DNA of 64,000 bases, from the NCBI RefSeq assembly GCF_030325625.1, contig NZ_JACAIS010000009.1, positions 1 through 64,000 of the forward strand, given 5' to 3'. This document shows, one piece after another, positions 1-9,416 of the stretch. The position numbers were made by a program, and so were the translations under genes. The DNA comes from Sphingobacterium sp. N143 (GTDB lineage: Bacteria; Bacteroidota; Bacteroidia; Sphingobacteriales; Sphingobacteriaceae). The notes beneath the pieces are model-generated. The model did not search any database. It worked only from the letters and a program-made list of their open reading frames with translations, and was not told the DNA's origin. How positions within the stretch are numbered: the stretch's first letter is position 1; every line of letters starts with the position of its first letter.

Positions 1-576
1 TTATTGTGTCCCATTGGACCAAATATTACATGGAGTCTTGATTTTATGCACGATACGTTATCTACGGGGAAGAGCATACGGACATTGAATATTATAGATG
101 ATTTTAATCGGGAAGCATTGTCTATTACAGTTGACACCAGCCTTCCGGCAGCCAGGGTGGTCAAAGAATTAGAAAAGGTGGTAGAATGGCGGGGAAAGCC
201 TGAATGCATACGGTCAGATAACGGCCCTGAGTTTTTAGCAGAGGTTTTACAGCAATGGTGTTCGCAAAGCGGCATTGAATGGTGTTATATCCAACCAGGT
301 AAACCTACCCAAAATAGTCTTATCGAAAGGTTCAACAGAACGTTCAGGCAGGATGTGTTGGACAGTTATATGTTTGAAAACCTTACTGCGATCAGAAAAT
401 ACGCTAATGCCTGAGCGTGGATGTATAATAATGTCAGACCACCTTCTTCGCTAGGGCAACTTACACCTGTGGAATTTTTACTGAAATATGGGAAACAGGA
501 GAATTTCCCAACTTTCCAACGAGATAATAACAATAAATTCGATTGGAATTATTTAGTTTTGGATATAGCTAGTTAG
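1..576 (+). pseudogene. IS3-family transposase OrfB, 5'-truncated by window, one in-frame stop
   Basis: The reading frame encodes an rve-type integrase core: the first catalytic Asp in SLDFMHD, the second in RSDNGPEF, and a Glu in SLIERFNR with exactly 35 residues between them, the DD35E spacing of the IS3 family. The frame is stopped by TGA at 412-414 and then continues unchanged through WMYNNVRPPSSLGQLTPVEF to a TAG at 574-576. This downstream segment is the usual OrfB C-terminus (YNN-RPH-SLG type motif). A single TGG to TGA change in a Trp codon would explain the break. The catalytic triad is upstream of the stop, but loss of about 54 C-terminal residues probably inactivates the enzyme. 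The N-terminus is outside the window. Confidence 0.8.
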
Positions 577-604
577 GGTGAGATTACAATGGGATTCTTG
601 TACA
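1..604 (+). mobile_element. IS3-family insertion sequence, right part only
   Basis: The window opens inside an insertion sequence. The visible part holds the integrase (DDE) portion of an IS3-family OrfB and then a probable right terminal repeat at about 577-604, which ends in TTGTACA. IS3-family ends usually read TG...CA, so 604 is the likely boundary. The left end and any target-site duplication lie outside the window, so the boundary cannot be proved here. Downstream DNA is AT-rich up to about 2310, where composition changes. Confidence 0.6.
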
Positions 605-689
605 CAATCTAACGGAAACACTGGGCAATGTCAATACTTACCTTTTAATTCTGGCTTAGTTTGTTTTAAAAGATAAATTAAACAAAAAA

Positions 690-719
690 GTATAGCCAAT
701 AATGTATTATTGGCTATAC
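690..719. repeat. Perfect 14-bp inverted repeat before the thioredoxin-fold gene
   Basis: Arms at 690-703 and 706-719 are exact reverse complements around a GT centre. The hairpin ends 14 nt before the ATG at 734. A run of A sits on its left (684-689), so on the minus strand it resembles an intrinsic terminator, although no minus-strand gene ends here. On the plus strand it could shape the leader of the downstream mRNA. Confidence 0.6.
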
Positions 720-733
720 AAATTAATAATTGA

Positions 734-2212
734 ATGAAAAATATAATTCGTTTCCAAATACTTTTATGGGCCTTAATTTGCACCATTATTGTTAACGTGA
801 ATGCTCAAAATAAATTATCAAACAATAGTGAGAGTTTTGGCGATTCGTATTTTAAACTTGAAGTACAAGGCAACACAAGCAAAAAAGCGTTATTATTCAA
901 ATTAACATTAACAAGTAATTTGACTAGCTATTATGATATAAATTTCTCTATTTTGGGAAATGCAGATACACTTTTAAAAATACCATCATTTAAGCTGACC
1001 TCAGCGATTTTAAAAACTGATAATATTGAGCGGTATATATTTCTCCTACCAAATGATACTACTAAAGTAATTTTTAATTTCGATTCTAACATCTCTCCTT
1101 ATATTCAATATTATGGACCTTACGAAGCGATATTTCGGGAAACCAAAACCTTACAAAGTTTATTCAGTAGTTTATTCAATGAAAATAGTTCTTCAAATAA
1201 GTATGTATTTGAACCCAACGCATATCGTGATCGCGCATTATCCTCGATGAGAGAAAAAATAGATAAAATTAACAATACACCATTATCAATGGATTCAAAA
1301 ATAAGTCTGCATAGAACGTTTGCTGCCGTATACACCAGAATGTTCTTATTAGATCCGAATAATGGAATGTATATTGATAATGTGAATGCGGGTATGGATA
1401 AAGAAAAAGCTAAAATAAAAAATAAGATTAATTTAGATTATTATACATTCTTAAGAGAGCTTGACCTCAACAATAAAGATTACCTGCTATCAAACTATTA
1501 TAATGAATTAACAAAATCTTTACTGGCGGACAGTGTGTTAAACTTACCTGTTACAGATAATATTTCATTAAAAGATTGGATGAAAAAGACTTCTGCTATA
1601 CTCCATCCTTTATTAGGATATTCCAAAGGCTATTTTTATAATATTATGCTAGCAAATGCGTACTTGGATCAAATTGCTAGGAGCAAACTTCTTTCGGACG
1701 AACAATCTAAAGATATTATAGGATATTTTAAAGATAAATCATTTTCTGATTATTTATTATACCAAAATAGTATCAATGGACTTAGGATTGTTAATGATAC
1801 AGGACGAGTTTATGATTGGTCTAACCTCAAAAAGGGCGATGTACTCTCCGAAATAATAAAAAAATACCCAGACAAAACTATAGTCATAGATTTTTGGGCC
1901 ACTTGGTGTGCCCCTTGTCTAACCGCTATGGACAAAATTAAGCCAATAAAAGAGAAATATAATAATGTAGTCTTTGTCTATATAACCGATGTGTCATCTC
2001 CCAGAACTCTGTGGAACAATCAAGTCAAAGGTATAGCAGGAAATCATTTTTACCTTTCATCATTACAAATGGAAAAACTTCAAAAGAAAATAAACTTTTC
2101 ATCGATTCCGACCTATTTAATTTACAATAAAAACGGAGAGTTAATAGATAAACTAACGGGCTTTCCTGGCTCGCAAAAATTCGAGGAAATCTTGAGAAAT
2201 GCAGAAAAATAA
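734..2212 (+). CDS. Exported thioredoxin-fold protein (TlpA/ResA-like)
   Basis: A 492-residue protein with an N-terminal signal peptide (hydrophobic stretch ending VNVNAQ) and a C-terminal thioredoxin fold. The active-site motif WCAPC lies at about residues 391-395 within DFWATWCAPC, and a conserved cis-Pro region follows (FSSIPTYLIY). The roughly 360 residues before it have no motif I recognise. Bacteroidota often carry such long TlpA-like proteins, thought to act in envelope thiol-disulphide exchange. The gene is AT-rich and stands between an IS remnant and a composition break, so it may be part of an acquired islet. Redox role is inferred from the CxxC; the partner is unknown. Confidence 0.8.
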   Translation: MKNIIRFQILLWALICTIIVNVNAQNKLSNNSESFGDSYFKLEVQGNTSKKALLFKLTLTSNLTSYYDINFSILGNADTLLKIPSFKLTSAILKTDNIERYIFLLPNDTTKVIFNFDSNISPYIQYYGPYEAIFRETKTLQSLFSSLFNENSSSNKYVFEPNAYRDRALSSMREKIDKINNTPLSMDSKISLHRTFAAVYTRMFLLDPNNGMYIDNVNAGMDKEKAKIKNKINLDYYTFLRELDLNNKDYLLSNYYNELTKSLLADSVLNLPVTDNISLKDWMKKTSAILHPLLGYSKGYFYNIMLANAYLDQIARSKLLSDEQSKDIIGYFKDKSFSDYLLYQNSINGLRIVNDTGRVYDWSNLKKGDVLSEIIKKYPDKTIVIDFWATWCAPCLTAMDKIKPIKEKYNNVVFVYITDVSSPRTLWNNQVKGIAGNHFYLSSLQMEKLQKKINFSSIPTYLIYNKNGELIDKLTGFPGSQKFEEILRNAEK

Positions 2213-2309
2213 ATTGTTATAAAAAGTATGATTTTTATTTAGGTAAACATATACAACTACTAAAAATGATTACATAGAAAAATTATTTTTTTTACTAGAT
2301 TTTCAATAG

Positions 2310-2489
2310 GATAAGAAAATAATCACATTTTTTGACCTTCTCCCCGTTGTTCAGACAGTCAAAAGTGGAGTTTCGGGGTATTATCGCGGTTCCACCAACG
2401 GGACTGTGGTGGGCAACGATTATCGAGCGCACTTATTTTGTTTGCGCTGTAGCATTCCGTGTTTCGTAGAATTTACGTCGGAAACTTAC
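2310..2489 (+). other. Non-genic stretch with short open frame without start codon; composition break
   Basis: Between the two convergent genes the sequence changes near 2330 from strongly AT-rich to near-balanced composition. An open frame without ATG runs from 2310 to a TGA at about 2489 (peptide includes VSGYYRGSTNG and CSIPCFVEFTSE). I do not recognise it. It may be a gene remnant or chance, and it overlaps the end of the next gene by a few bases. Confidence 0.25.
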
Positions 2490-3274
2490 AACTGATAGAT
2501 CAACCGGAAAAATGAACTGAGGGCCCTGTCCTTTCCACCCACGGGAAACCCAGCCGCCATACCGATGGCCAGCTTATCATTCACGCCCAACTTTACCTGG
2601 GGCCGCAAGGTTGTTTCTAGTTTACCATCTGCTACGACCTGATTCACTTCGACACCTATAAAATGGTCTGTCTCCGGTAATGTATAATGAAAGGAGGTAT
2701 TGATCTGCCAGTTCATCTCTACCTTTGAAGTTTTATAGCGGTAGGCAATTTCCGGCCCGGTATAAATCAGCGTATGCCAATTGTGCTGCCAGCTTTTGGC
2801 CGCCACAAAAAAGGGGTTGAAAGCCGTACCTCCTTCCACAAAATTGAAAATCTGGGTATAACCGACGGCCATCGTCGTCGCATGCTGCTTAGACACATAA
2901 AAAGAATATTGTGAGGACAAACGCAGTCTTTCGAGCTCATTGCTTGAGCCCACACCGCTTAACTTACTCTTTGTATACGCAAAGTCGGTTTCAACTTCCA
3001 GCCCTAAACGGTCAATGGGCGCAAACTCATATTCCATTAAATAACCGTATTCGTCGGCAGCATTCATTTTCTTGATATCTGCCCCTACATTGAACTCCTT
3101 CTCTCCTTTTCTTGCGCCCAGGTCGCGTACAAGATCATTATACAAAGGTTCGGCATGATGTACCTTATCCGGCAATGGCCTGTTTTCCTGCGCAGTGATT
3201 GAACCGGCAAGGAACAGCAATCCGGCTGTCAGCACAGCTCCCAAAAATCGCAAACAGTATGTGTTGTTTTTCAT
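2486..3274 (-). CDS. Predicted outer-membrane beta-barrel protein
   Basis: A 262-residue protein with a clear signal peptide (hydrophobic core ending SITAQE) followed by alternating polar/hydrophobic strands typical of a small outer-membrane barrel, ending in an aromatic/hydrophobic C-terminus (FRLIYQL). The segment HAEPLYNDLVRDLGARKGE just after the signal peptide is, as I recall, conserved in a family widespread in Sphingobacteriaceae and Chitinophagaceae that is often mis-named in databases. Substrate and partners are not known. It is transcribed divergently from the TonB receptor at 3458. Confidence 0.65.
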   Translation of the reverse strand: MKNNTYCLRFLGAVLTAGLLFLAGSITAQENRPLPDKVHHAEPLYNDLVRDLGARKGEKEFNVGADIKKMNAADEYGYLMEYEFAPIDRLGLEVETDFAYTKSKLSGVGSSNELERLRLSSQYSFYVSKQHATTMAVGYTQIFNFVEGGTAFNPFFVAAKSWQHNWHTLIYTGPEIAYRYKTSKVEMNWQINTSFHYTLPETDHFIGVEVNQVVADGKLETTLRPQVKLGVNDKLAIGMAAGFPVGGKDRALSSFFRLIYQL

Positions 3275-3457
3275 ACCACAAAACTCCCGCTGAACTATGG
3301 AAACAATTGGGAATTTTGAAAAGAAAAATTAACAGCAATATTTTGTTAGGACTTAACGTTAGATAATGGCGGGGTTAAACTATAGAAACAATTATTAATA
3401 ATGGATTAATAGGTCATTCGAACATTATTGTACATCAAAAAATTCCAGCAATTCACA

Positions 3458-5782
3458 ATGGCATTTAAACAGCAGCATTTTCTTTCTATTTCCCTTTTCC
3501 TGTGTCCGATTATTGTTTCTGCCCAAGAGGTTACTCTCCGTGGACTGGTCCGTGACTCCATCTCCAAAGAACCTTTGATCGGTACGCTAATCTCCACTGA
3601 AAATGGTCGAATAGGTGCCAATACCAATGCACAGGGCTATTATTCATTGACACTTCCATCAGGGCAACATCGGCTGAGCATCAGCCATGTGGGCTATCAA
3701 CCACAGGTACAGCTTGTTGACCTCAAAGGCAACCAACAATTGAACGTTGACCTCCAGCCGGCGAGCAATCGGATCGACGAGGTTCAGGTGACGCAGAAAC
3801 CCCTCCGAGATCATGTAAGCGACACCCAGATCGGCGCAGTTCACCTCGATATGCAGGAGATCAAAGATGTCCCCGTGCTCCTGGGTGAAAAAGATGTATT
3901 GAAAACCATTCAATTGCTTCCCGGTGTACACAGTGGCGGTGAAGGTTCTTCGCACTTTAACGTACGCGGTGGAGATGGCGGTCAAAATCTTATTTTATTG
4001 GATCAGGCCACCGTCTATAATGCCTCACATTTATTAGGCTTTTTCTCAACCTTTAATTCGGATGCGATCAAGGATATCCAACTCTATAAAGGTGGCATTC
4101 CGGCCCAATTTGGGGGGCGCATTGCCTCTGTTCTGGATATTTCCATGCTCGAAGGCAATAAAAAACAATTTTCAGGAGAAGGCGGCATCGGTCTGATTGC
4201 TTCCCGGCTGAAATTAGAGGGGCCGATTGAACGGGATAAAAGTTCCTTCATGTTCAGTGCACGCCGCTCCTATGCCGATTCATTTCTCAAGCTGGCGAAA
4301 GACAAGGATATTTCAAACAATACCCTTTACTTCTATGACCTCAACGCAAAATTCCATTTCCAGCTCAGTGAGAAGACCAATCTTTATGTATCGGGATATC
4401 ATGGTAAGGATAAGCTGGACTATACCGACCTGTTTCATATTGGCTGGGGAAACAGCACCGGGACGGCGCGGTTGAGCCATCATTTTAATCATGAGATCTC
4501 GAGCAATACCGCTGTCGTCTACAGTGGATTTAACTACAATGCCGGCGTGTCCAGTGATCAGACTGATTTTCAGGTCTCTTCCAAGATCCGTAACCTTGAT
4601 CTGAAACAGGATTTCACGTATCGCCCCAATGTCAACAACAGCTTTCGGATCGGTGCCAATATGCTGTTGCAGGAAATCCGCCCGGCAAATCTTTCCTCTG
4701 AAAAAAATCAGTCCGTCAACCCTACGTCCATCCAAAGGCAACGTGGTATCGATTTAGGCGGTTATGTGTCGCATGAGTGGAAACCATTGTCCTACCTATC
4801 CCTGAACTACGGTATACATCTACACGACTTTATGGTGCTGGGCCAACGGACATTTTATGGATTTAACAGCAGTGGTGCAGCCGTTTCGGAAAAGCGTGAC
4901 AACAGCAGGATTGCCAAGCATTACATCAATATAGAACCCCGCTTTTCGGCGAGCTTACTGCTGAATGAACAAAGCAGCCTCAAGGCCTCATTTAACCGCA
5001 TTGTCCAAAATCTGCATCAGCTGACCAATACCACATCGAGCCTGCCGACGGATCAATATGTCCTGAGCAGCCTCAACATTAAGCCGCAGGTTGTGGACCA
5101 GGCCTCCCTGGGGTACTTCCGGGATTTCGATCAGAAAAATTATGCATTTTCGGTGGAAGCTTATTATAAGCGCCTCGGTAATCAGATCGATATGCGCAAT
5201 GGCGCAACATTGCAAGCCAATGAACACTTTGAGGGGGAATTGCTGTTTGGCCGAGGTCGCGCCTATGGATTGGAATGGTACCTACGCAAGAAAAAAGGCA
5301 AGCTCACTGGCTGGGTAAGCTATACGCTGTCAAAGAGCCAGCGTCAATTTGCTGGGATCAACAATGGCAGCTGGTTCAATGCCCGCCAGGATCAGACACA
5401 TGATCTTTCCATCGTCGCGTTATATAACTTATCCCAAAGTTGGACCTTGGGGGCTACATTTGCATTCAATACAGGCAATGCGGTCACCTTTCCGAGCGGG
5501 AAATATATGGTCAATGGAAAATCGATATTTTATTATACGGAACGAAATGGATACCGTATGCCGGATTATCACCGCCTGGACCTCTCGGCAACCTATGACC
5601 CCAAGCCGAGCAACAAGCGTTTTCATTCGAGCTGGACTTTTGGTGTGTACAACGCCTATAACCGGAAAAACGCGTATACCATTGATTTTCGGGAAGATAA
5701 GTCCAATCCAAACCGAACGGAGGCCTATAAGGTTGTCCTTTTTGGCATAATCCCTTCAGTTACCTGGAATTTTAAATTTTAA
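3458..5782 (+). CDS. TonB-dependent receptor with carboxypeptidase-regulatory-like domain
   Basis: Signal peptide (ends IIVSAQE), then a carboxypeptidase-regulatory-like beta-sandwich domain (about residues 25-105, with GLVRDSISKEPLIGTLIS), a TonB plug domain (GVHSGGEGSSHFNVRGGDG) and a C-terminal beta barrel ending in Phe. The total length of about 774 residues fits the smaller TonB receptors paired with DUF4249 lipoproteins rather than SusC (about 1000). The open frame extends upstream to a TTG at 3428, but the ATG at 3458 places the signal peptide at the N-terminus and is preferred. It is followed after 5 nt by its lipoprotein partner, so the two are probably one operon. Ligand unknown. 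Confidence 0.88.
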   Translation: MAFKQQHFLSISLFLCPIIVSAQEVTLRGLVRDSISKEPLIGTLISTENGRIGANTNAQGYYSLTLPSGQHRLSISHVGYQPQVQLVDLKGNQQLNVDLQPASNRIDEVQVTQKPLRDHVSDTQIGAVHLDMQEIKDVPVLLGEKDVLKTIQLLPGVHSGGEGSSHFNVRGGDGGQNLILLDQATVYNASHLLGFFSTFNSDAIKDIQLYKGGIPAQFGGRIASVLDISMLEGNKKQFSGEGGIGLIASRLKLEGPIERDKSSFMFSARRSYADSFLKLAKDKDISNNTLYFYDLNAKFHFQLSEKTNLYVSGYHGKDKLDYTDLFHIGWGNSTGTARLSHHFNHEISSNTAVVYSGFNYNAGVSSDQTDFQVSSKIRNLDLKQDFTYRPNVNNSFRIGANMLLQEIRPANLSSEKNQSVNPTSIQRQRGIDLGGYVSHEWKPLSYLSLNYGIHLHDFMVLGQRTFYGFNSSGAAVSEKRDNSRIAKHYINIEPRFSASLLLNEQSSLKASFNRIVQNLHQLTNTTSSLPTDQYVLSSLNIKPQVVDQASLGYFRDFDQKNYAFSVEAYYKRLGNQIDMRNGATLQANEHFEGELLFGRGRAYGLEWYLRKKKGKLTGWVSYTLSKSQRQFAGINNGSWFNARQDQTHDLSIVALYNLSQSWTLGATFAFNTGNAVTFPSGKYMVNGKSIFYYTERNGYRMPDYHRLDLSATYDPKPSNKRFHSSWTFGVYNAYNRKNAYTIDFREDKSNPNRTEAYKVVLFGIIPSVTWNFKF

Positions 5783-5787
5783 ACCTT

Positions 5788-6573
5788 ATGATTGCTAGAC
5801 CACTCCTCATCCTATTTGGCCTGTTCAGTTTACTGACTGCCTGTGAAGAAAAAATTGATCTCGATCTGAATGCGGCGGCTTCACGTGTGGTGATCGATGC
5901 CCAGCTATCCGATGCAAGTGCCGTGCAGCGGATCCGTATCTCTAAATCGGTCGCCTTTGATGCGGCGGTCGGCTCTTCCCCAATTACTGGGGCTTCGGTG
6001 ATCGTCAAGGACAATCAGAACCACAGCTTTACTTTCCAATACGAGAAGGATGGTAATTATATACACCGCAATTTCAAGCCTGTCGTGGGCCGGACCTATT
6101 CCTTAAACGTAACGGTACAAAAGCAACAATACAGCGCCAGCAGCGTTATGCCAGCCTATGTGGCGGTGGATTCCACGCGTGTTCTTGAACGGAATATTGC
6201 CGGCAAAACTTATTTTTTTGCGGCCTTGTCCTTTAAAGACCCGATCAAAACAGCCAACTATTACCTATATACATTATCCCTCAACGGGAAGCCCTTTCGC
6301 TTTGCGAGTGCACAGAGCGACCAGTTTAACAATGGACTGCGCGTCATTCATTACGTTTCCGACCTGGAAACAGAGCTTTCACCTGGAGATGATATTATTG
6401 TACGGCGCTATTGTGTGGACGAAAAAACATATAATTACTGGAGCGAATATCAAAACACCAATTTGAGTAATGCCGTCCCCGGCAACCCAACGTCAAATAT
6501 TTCCAACAATGCACTGGGTTATTTCTCGGTTGCCCCGGTCAAAGCCTATACATTAAAAGTAGCGCAGCAGTAG
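5788..6573 (+). CDS. DUF4249-family lipoprotein
   Basis: A 261-residue lipoprotein with a lipobox (LLTAC) at residue about 19, followed by the EEKIDLDL segment typical of DUF4249 proteins. These regularly sit directly behind TonB receptors with a carboxypeptidase-regulatory-like domain in Bacteroidota and are assumed to be surface-exposed partners, comparable in position to SusD. The gene starts 5 nt after the receptor stop, supporting co-transcription. Substrate cannot be read from the sequence. Confidence 0.82.
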   Translation: MIARPLLILFGLFSLLTACEEKIDLDLNAAASRVVIDAQLSDASAVQRIRISKSVAFDAAVGSSPITGASVIVKDNQNHSFTFQYEKDGNYIHRNFKPVVGRTYSLNVTVQKQQYSASSVMPAYVAVDSTRVLERNIAGKTYFFAALSFKDPIKTANYYLYTLSLNGKPFRFASAQSDQFNNGLRVIHYVSDLETELSPGDDIIVRRYCVDEKTYNYWSEYQNTNLSNAVPGNPTSNISNNALGYFSVAPVKAYTLKVAQQ

Positions 6574-6592
6574 CATCTTAATTTTTCCAGCA

Positions 6593-6630
6593 TAAAAATG
6601 GGGCTGTCCAAGAAAACGGATCAGCCCCAT
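6593..6630 (-). terminator. Intrinsic terminator of the Sus/sialidase operon
   Basis: A 9-bp perfect stem (6598-6606 pairing with 6622-6630, core GGGGCTG/CAGCCCC) with a 15-nt loop is followed on the minus strand by five T residues (6593-6597). It lies 8 nt past the stop of the PKD/LamG gene. It also lies between convergent genes and may slow plus-strand transcripts, but there is no T-run on that side. Confidence 0.75.
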
Positions 6631-6637
6631 ACCGTGA

Positions 6638-8161
6638 TTAAAGCTTAAACAGTGCCGCCACCTCAGCTGCTGTCAGTGCCTTATTATAAATCACCAGATC
6701 GTCCATCATGCCATTGAAGTAATTTCCGAAGGTAAAGCTACCGTCAGCGGCATTTGTTCCCCGCTGCATTCCGATCTTAAAGTCACCGGCATTGGAAACC
6801 ACCTTCACGCCGCTGCCCGAGCTCCCTTCCTTGGCCAGTGCACCATTGATATAAATTGATGTCTTCAGCCCAGTTCGTGTCGTGACCACATGGAACCATT
6901 CGCCGGGCTGCCAACGCCCTTTTTGAGCTTCATTTAAATTCACGAAAGCCCCCCCTTTGGCATCCTCTGTGGCGAATGTGACGAGCTGATCAGTGGTATT
7001 AGACAATAGGCGCAACCAGGTCTGGTTATCCTTAGATCCCTTATCACCACTCTCCTGCCATACCATCATCTTCGTGAGCTTACTTGCCTTCAGCCAGACA
7101 GCCACTGTATAATCCTGATCGCCAAAATTCAGTGCAGGGTGATCAGCGATAACCAGTCCGCTAGCTCCATTGAACACCGCAACATTGTTCTCCACGGCTT
7201 TTCGATCCGATCCATCACTTGTCACCGAGCCTCTAATCGTTGGTACAAACTGATAGGGTCCAACATCATTCAAACTGCCGCCAAAAGGGAAATAAGCCGC
7301 CAGCTTGTCTCCAGGTACAACAACGATATATCCTTCCCGCACTTTTTCTTTGGTCACCCCTCCCGCATTCGTTCCGCTCAGTTTCACCTTGTATCTGCCA
7401 GGCTGGTTATAGGTAACCGTTGGATTTTTCACTGTGCTCGTGGCAGGTGTGCCCCCTTCAAATTCCCAGAGCCAATTGTTCACCGTGCCTACCGATGATG
7501 GTGTGAATGCGATGCTGCCCCCTTCATAGGTACCTGTGACACTGGCTGAAAAATCGACACTCAAGTTACTGGCATCCAATACCTCAATAAATTTCTCTTT
7601 GACTTCTTCGTCCGAAAACTCCGGATTACTGATCGTCAATTTAGCCCGGTATATCCCCACCTTATCGAATTTTATTTTCGGGTGCTGTTCTTTTGATGTC
7701 AGCACCGTACCCCCGGCGGAGCGAAACTCCCAGTCCCAGCTTTCGACCAATCCGGCAGAACTATCTTTGAAGGCCACTTCATCGCCCTGAATCACGATAC
7801 GCTTATCGGCTCTAAAGTCAGCCTGTACAGCCGTATAGCCTACGGTGACCTTCTTGCTTGCCGTGGCTGTGCCATGCGCATTGGATACCACCAATGTGAT
7901 GGTATATTCGCCCGGCTGCTCGAACATTACGGTCGGATTCGACAGAATAGATTCCTTGATATCAGCGCCTTCAAATTTCCAATTCCATTTAGACACCGTT
8001 CCGGTAGAGGCGTCTGAAAGGACAACAGACTCCCCCGCTTGAATTACCTCCGAATCAAGCGTAAAATCAGCCTGTAGCTTGGTCATCTCTGCATCCTTTT
8101 TACAGGAAGAAAACAGTCCCAGCAAAGCGACATAGCAGATTAAAAAAAAGTTAATTTTCAT
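6638..8161 (-). CDS. Lipoprotein with three PKD domains and a LamG-type domain
   Basis: Lipobox LFSSC near residue 20 marks a lipid-anchored exported protein. Three PKD-like beta-sandwich repeats follow (about residues 30-108, 113-193 and 200-282), each with the W-W-F-G core (KWNWKFEG, SWDWEFRS, NWLWEFEG) and a closing YTITLVVSN-type strand. The C-terminal 220 residues form a concanavalin/laminin-G type domain (LAAYFPFGGSLNDV ... YFNGMMDDLVIYNKALT). It is the last gene of the SusC-SusD-sialidase operon, in the position where SusE/F-like glycan-binding proteins often occur. I infer a surface glycan-binding role; it has no evident catalytic motif. Confidence 0.8.
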   Translation of the reverse strand: MKINFFLICYVALLGLFSSCKKDAEMTKLQADFTLDSEVIQAGESVVLSDASTGTVSKWNWKFEGADIKESILSNPTVMFEQPGEYTITLVVSNAHGTATASKKVTVGYTAVQADFRADKRIVIQGDEVAFKDSSAGLVESWDWEFRSAGGTVLTSKEQHPKIKFDKVGIYRAKLTISNPEFSDEEVKEKFIEVLDASNLSVDFSASVTGTYEGGSIAFTPSSVGTVNNWLWEFEGGTPATSTVKNPTVTYNQPGRYKVKLSGTNAGGVTKEKVREGYIVVVPGDKLAAYFPFGGSLNDVGPYQFVPTIRGSVTSDGSDRKAVENNVAVFNGASGLVIADHPALNFGDQDYTVAVWLKASKLTKMMVWQESGDKGSKDNQTWLRLLSNTTDQLVTFATEDAKGGAFVNLNEAQKGRWQPGEWFHVVTTRTGLKTSIYINGALAKEGSSGSGVKVVSNAGDFKIGMQRGTNAADGSFTFGNYFNGMMDDLVIYNKALTAAEVAALFKL

Positions 8162-8212
8162 CTGTTCATAATTAGTAATTAATCATCCGATCCACGCGGA
8201 TGCAAATCCATT

Positions 8213-9406
8213 TTATTTAAAATCGTTCAATTCCAGCAGCTTAAAAGCAATTCCCTCATAAGGCCTGTTGATTCCACCTTCATAAACCAAGGAGACCTTT
8301 CCATCTTCGGTAAACGTCATGTCCGAATAGGCCGACGGCCCACTATATACGGGAACTTTTTTCATCCAAGTACTGCCATTATCGTTGCTGAGCTTCACGG
8401 TCATATTCTTCCGTTCGACACTTGCAGCATTCGCGAAGAACATGTGATGCTTGCCCGCTAAAGTACCCGAAAGTAAACTTCCCTGACATATCGCATCCAC
8501 AAGCGTATAATCCGTTTTCATTTCACCCCAGCTTTCCCCACCATCCGTACTGATGCAATACTTTCTGACATTGCCGGTACTTATCCTGAAATTCATCATC
8601 AGCCGGCCATCAGCCAGCTCGGCGACCGTACATTCCCCTACAGCGCCTCCGTTTGCGGCAGCCCCCGCCTTCCAGGTCAGCCCATGATCATCCGAATAAA
8701 TGGCATGCGAACGATCCTGCCGCTTTCCGTCCACGCGCTCTGTATAGTAGCTCGGTACAACCAGCCTTCCCTGATGCGGTCCATTTACCATCTGGATACC
8801 ATGTACAGGACCTGTGCCATACCAGTCCCATGTCGCTGCTTTCACACTTGTGGTGATTTCCTTAGGCGTTGCCCAGCTCTTTCCTTCGTCTTCCGAAGCC
8901 GTATAATATACCCTTCGGGTATCCTTTCCCGTTCCACTCGTTAAGGCCCCCCAGTCATCGGCGCCATTGTTCCAGGTCAACAGTAAATGGATCTTTCCGG
9001 TCTTTCGATCCACAATGGGGACTGGGTTACCGCAGGTATTTGCCCCTTCATCCCAAATTGTAATCATCTCGCTCCATGTCTTACCATTGTCGTCTGAAAA
9101 TTTGACCACCATGTCGATATCGCCACTATCACCGCCACTTCGCAGTTTTCTGGCCTCCGCGAAAGCCAAAAGCCGACCACTGTTTGCCGTCACGATGGCA
9201 GGGATACGGTAGACCTGAAACCCACCGGTATTTTCCTTATAAATGTAATTGAAGGGATCTTGCGGCTCTTCCGTATCGTCGTCATCTTCTCCGGGCTTGG
9301 TAACCGGTTTTGTGGGCGTATCCTTTGTACATCCTTCCAACGCAAAAGACGTTGTCAAGCAACACAACAAGACCATGCTTGCTATTATTTTATTTCTTAA
9401 AACCAT
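8213..9406 (-). CDS. Exo-alpha-sialidase (neuraminidase), GH33-like lipoprotein
   Basis: A 397-residue lipoprotein (lipobox LEGC, Cys26) with a six-bladed sialidase fold. The YRIP motif is at residues 66-69, and five Asp-boxes lie at about 104-111 (SDDNGKTW), 171-178, 238-245, 286-293 and 340-347. The family's arginine triad can be placed at Arg68, Arg274 (MNFR) and Arg332, with a catalytic Glu near 258 (GECT) and the nucleophile Tyr at 360 (SAYSDM). All key residues seem present, so it should release terminal alpha-ketosidic sialic acids at the cell surface or in the periplasm. It starts 10 nt after the SusD stop. Whether it prefers Neu5Ac or another nonulosonate is unknown. Confidence 0.9.
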   Translation of the reverse strand: MVLRNKIIASMVLLCCLTTSFALEGCTKDTPTKPVTKPGEDDDDTEEPQDPFNYIYKENTGGFQVYRIPAIVTANSGRLLAFAEARKLRSGGDSGDIDMVVKFSDDNGKTWSEMITIWDEGANTCGNPVPIVDRKTGKIHLLLTWNNGADDWGALTSGTGKDTRRVYYTASEDEGKSWATPKEITTSVKAATWDWYGTGPVHGIQMVNGPHQGRLVVPSYYTERVDGKRQDRSHAIYSDDHGLTWKAGAAANGGAVGECTVAELADGRLMMNFRISTGNVRKYCISTDGGESWGEMKTDYTLVDAICQGSLLSGTLAGKHHMFFANAASVERKNMTVKLSNDNGSTWMKKVPVYSGPSAYSDMTFTEDGKVSLVYEGGINRPYEGIAFKLLELNDFK

Positions 9407-9416
9407 CGCTATTCAT

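Noticed and set aside
2486..3274. Phosphoribosylformylglycinamidine synthase, a label I recall for some relatives of this family
   Set aside because: The protein has a signal peptide and barrel-like strands and none of the ATP-grasp or glutaminase features of that enzyme.
4313..4741. Long antisense open frame inside the TonB receptor gene
   Set aside because: It lies fully within a well-supported gene on the other strand, has no recognisable motif and is typical of GC-richer codon shadowing.
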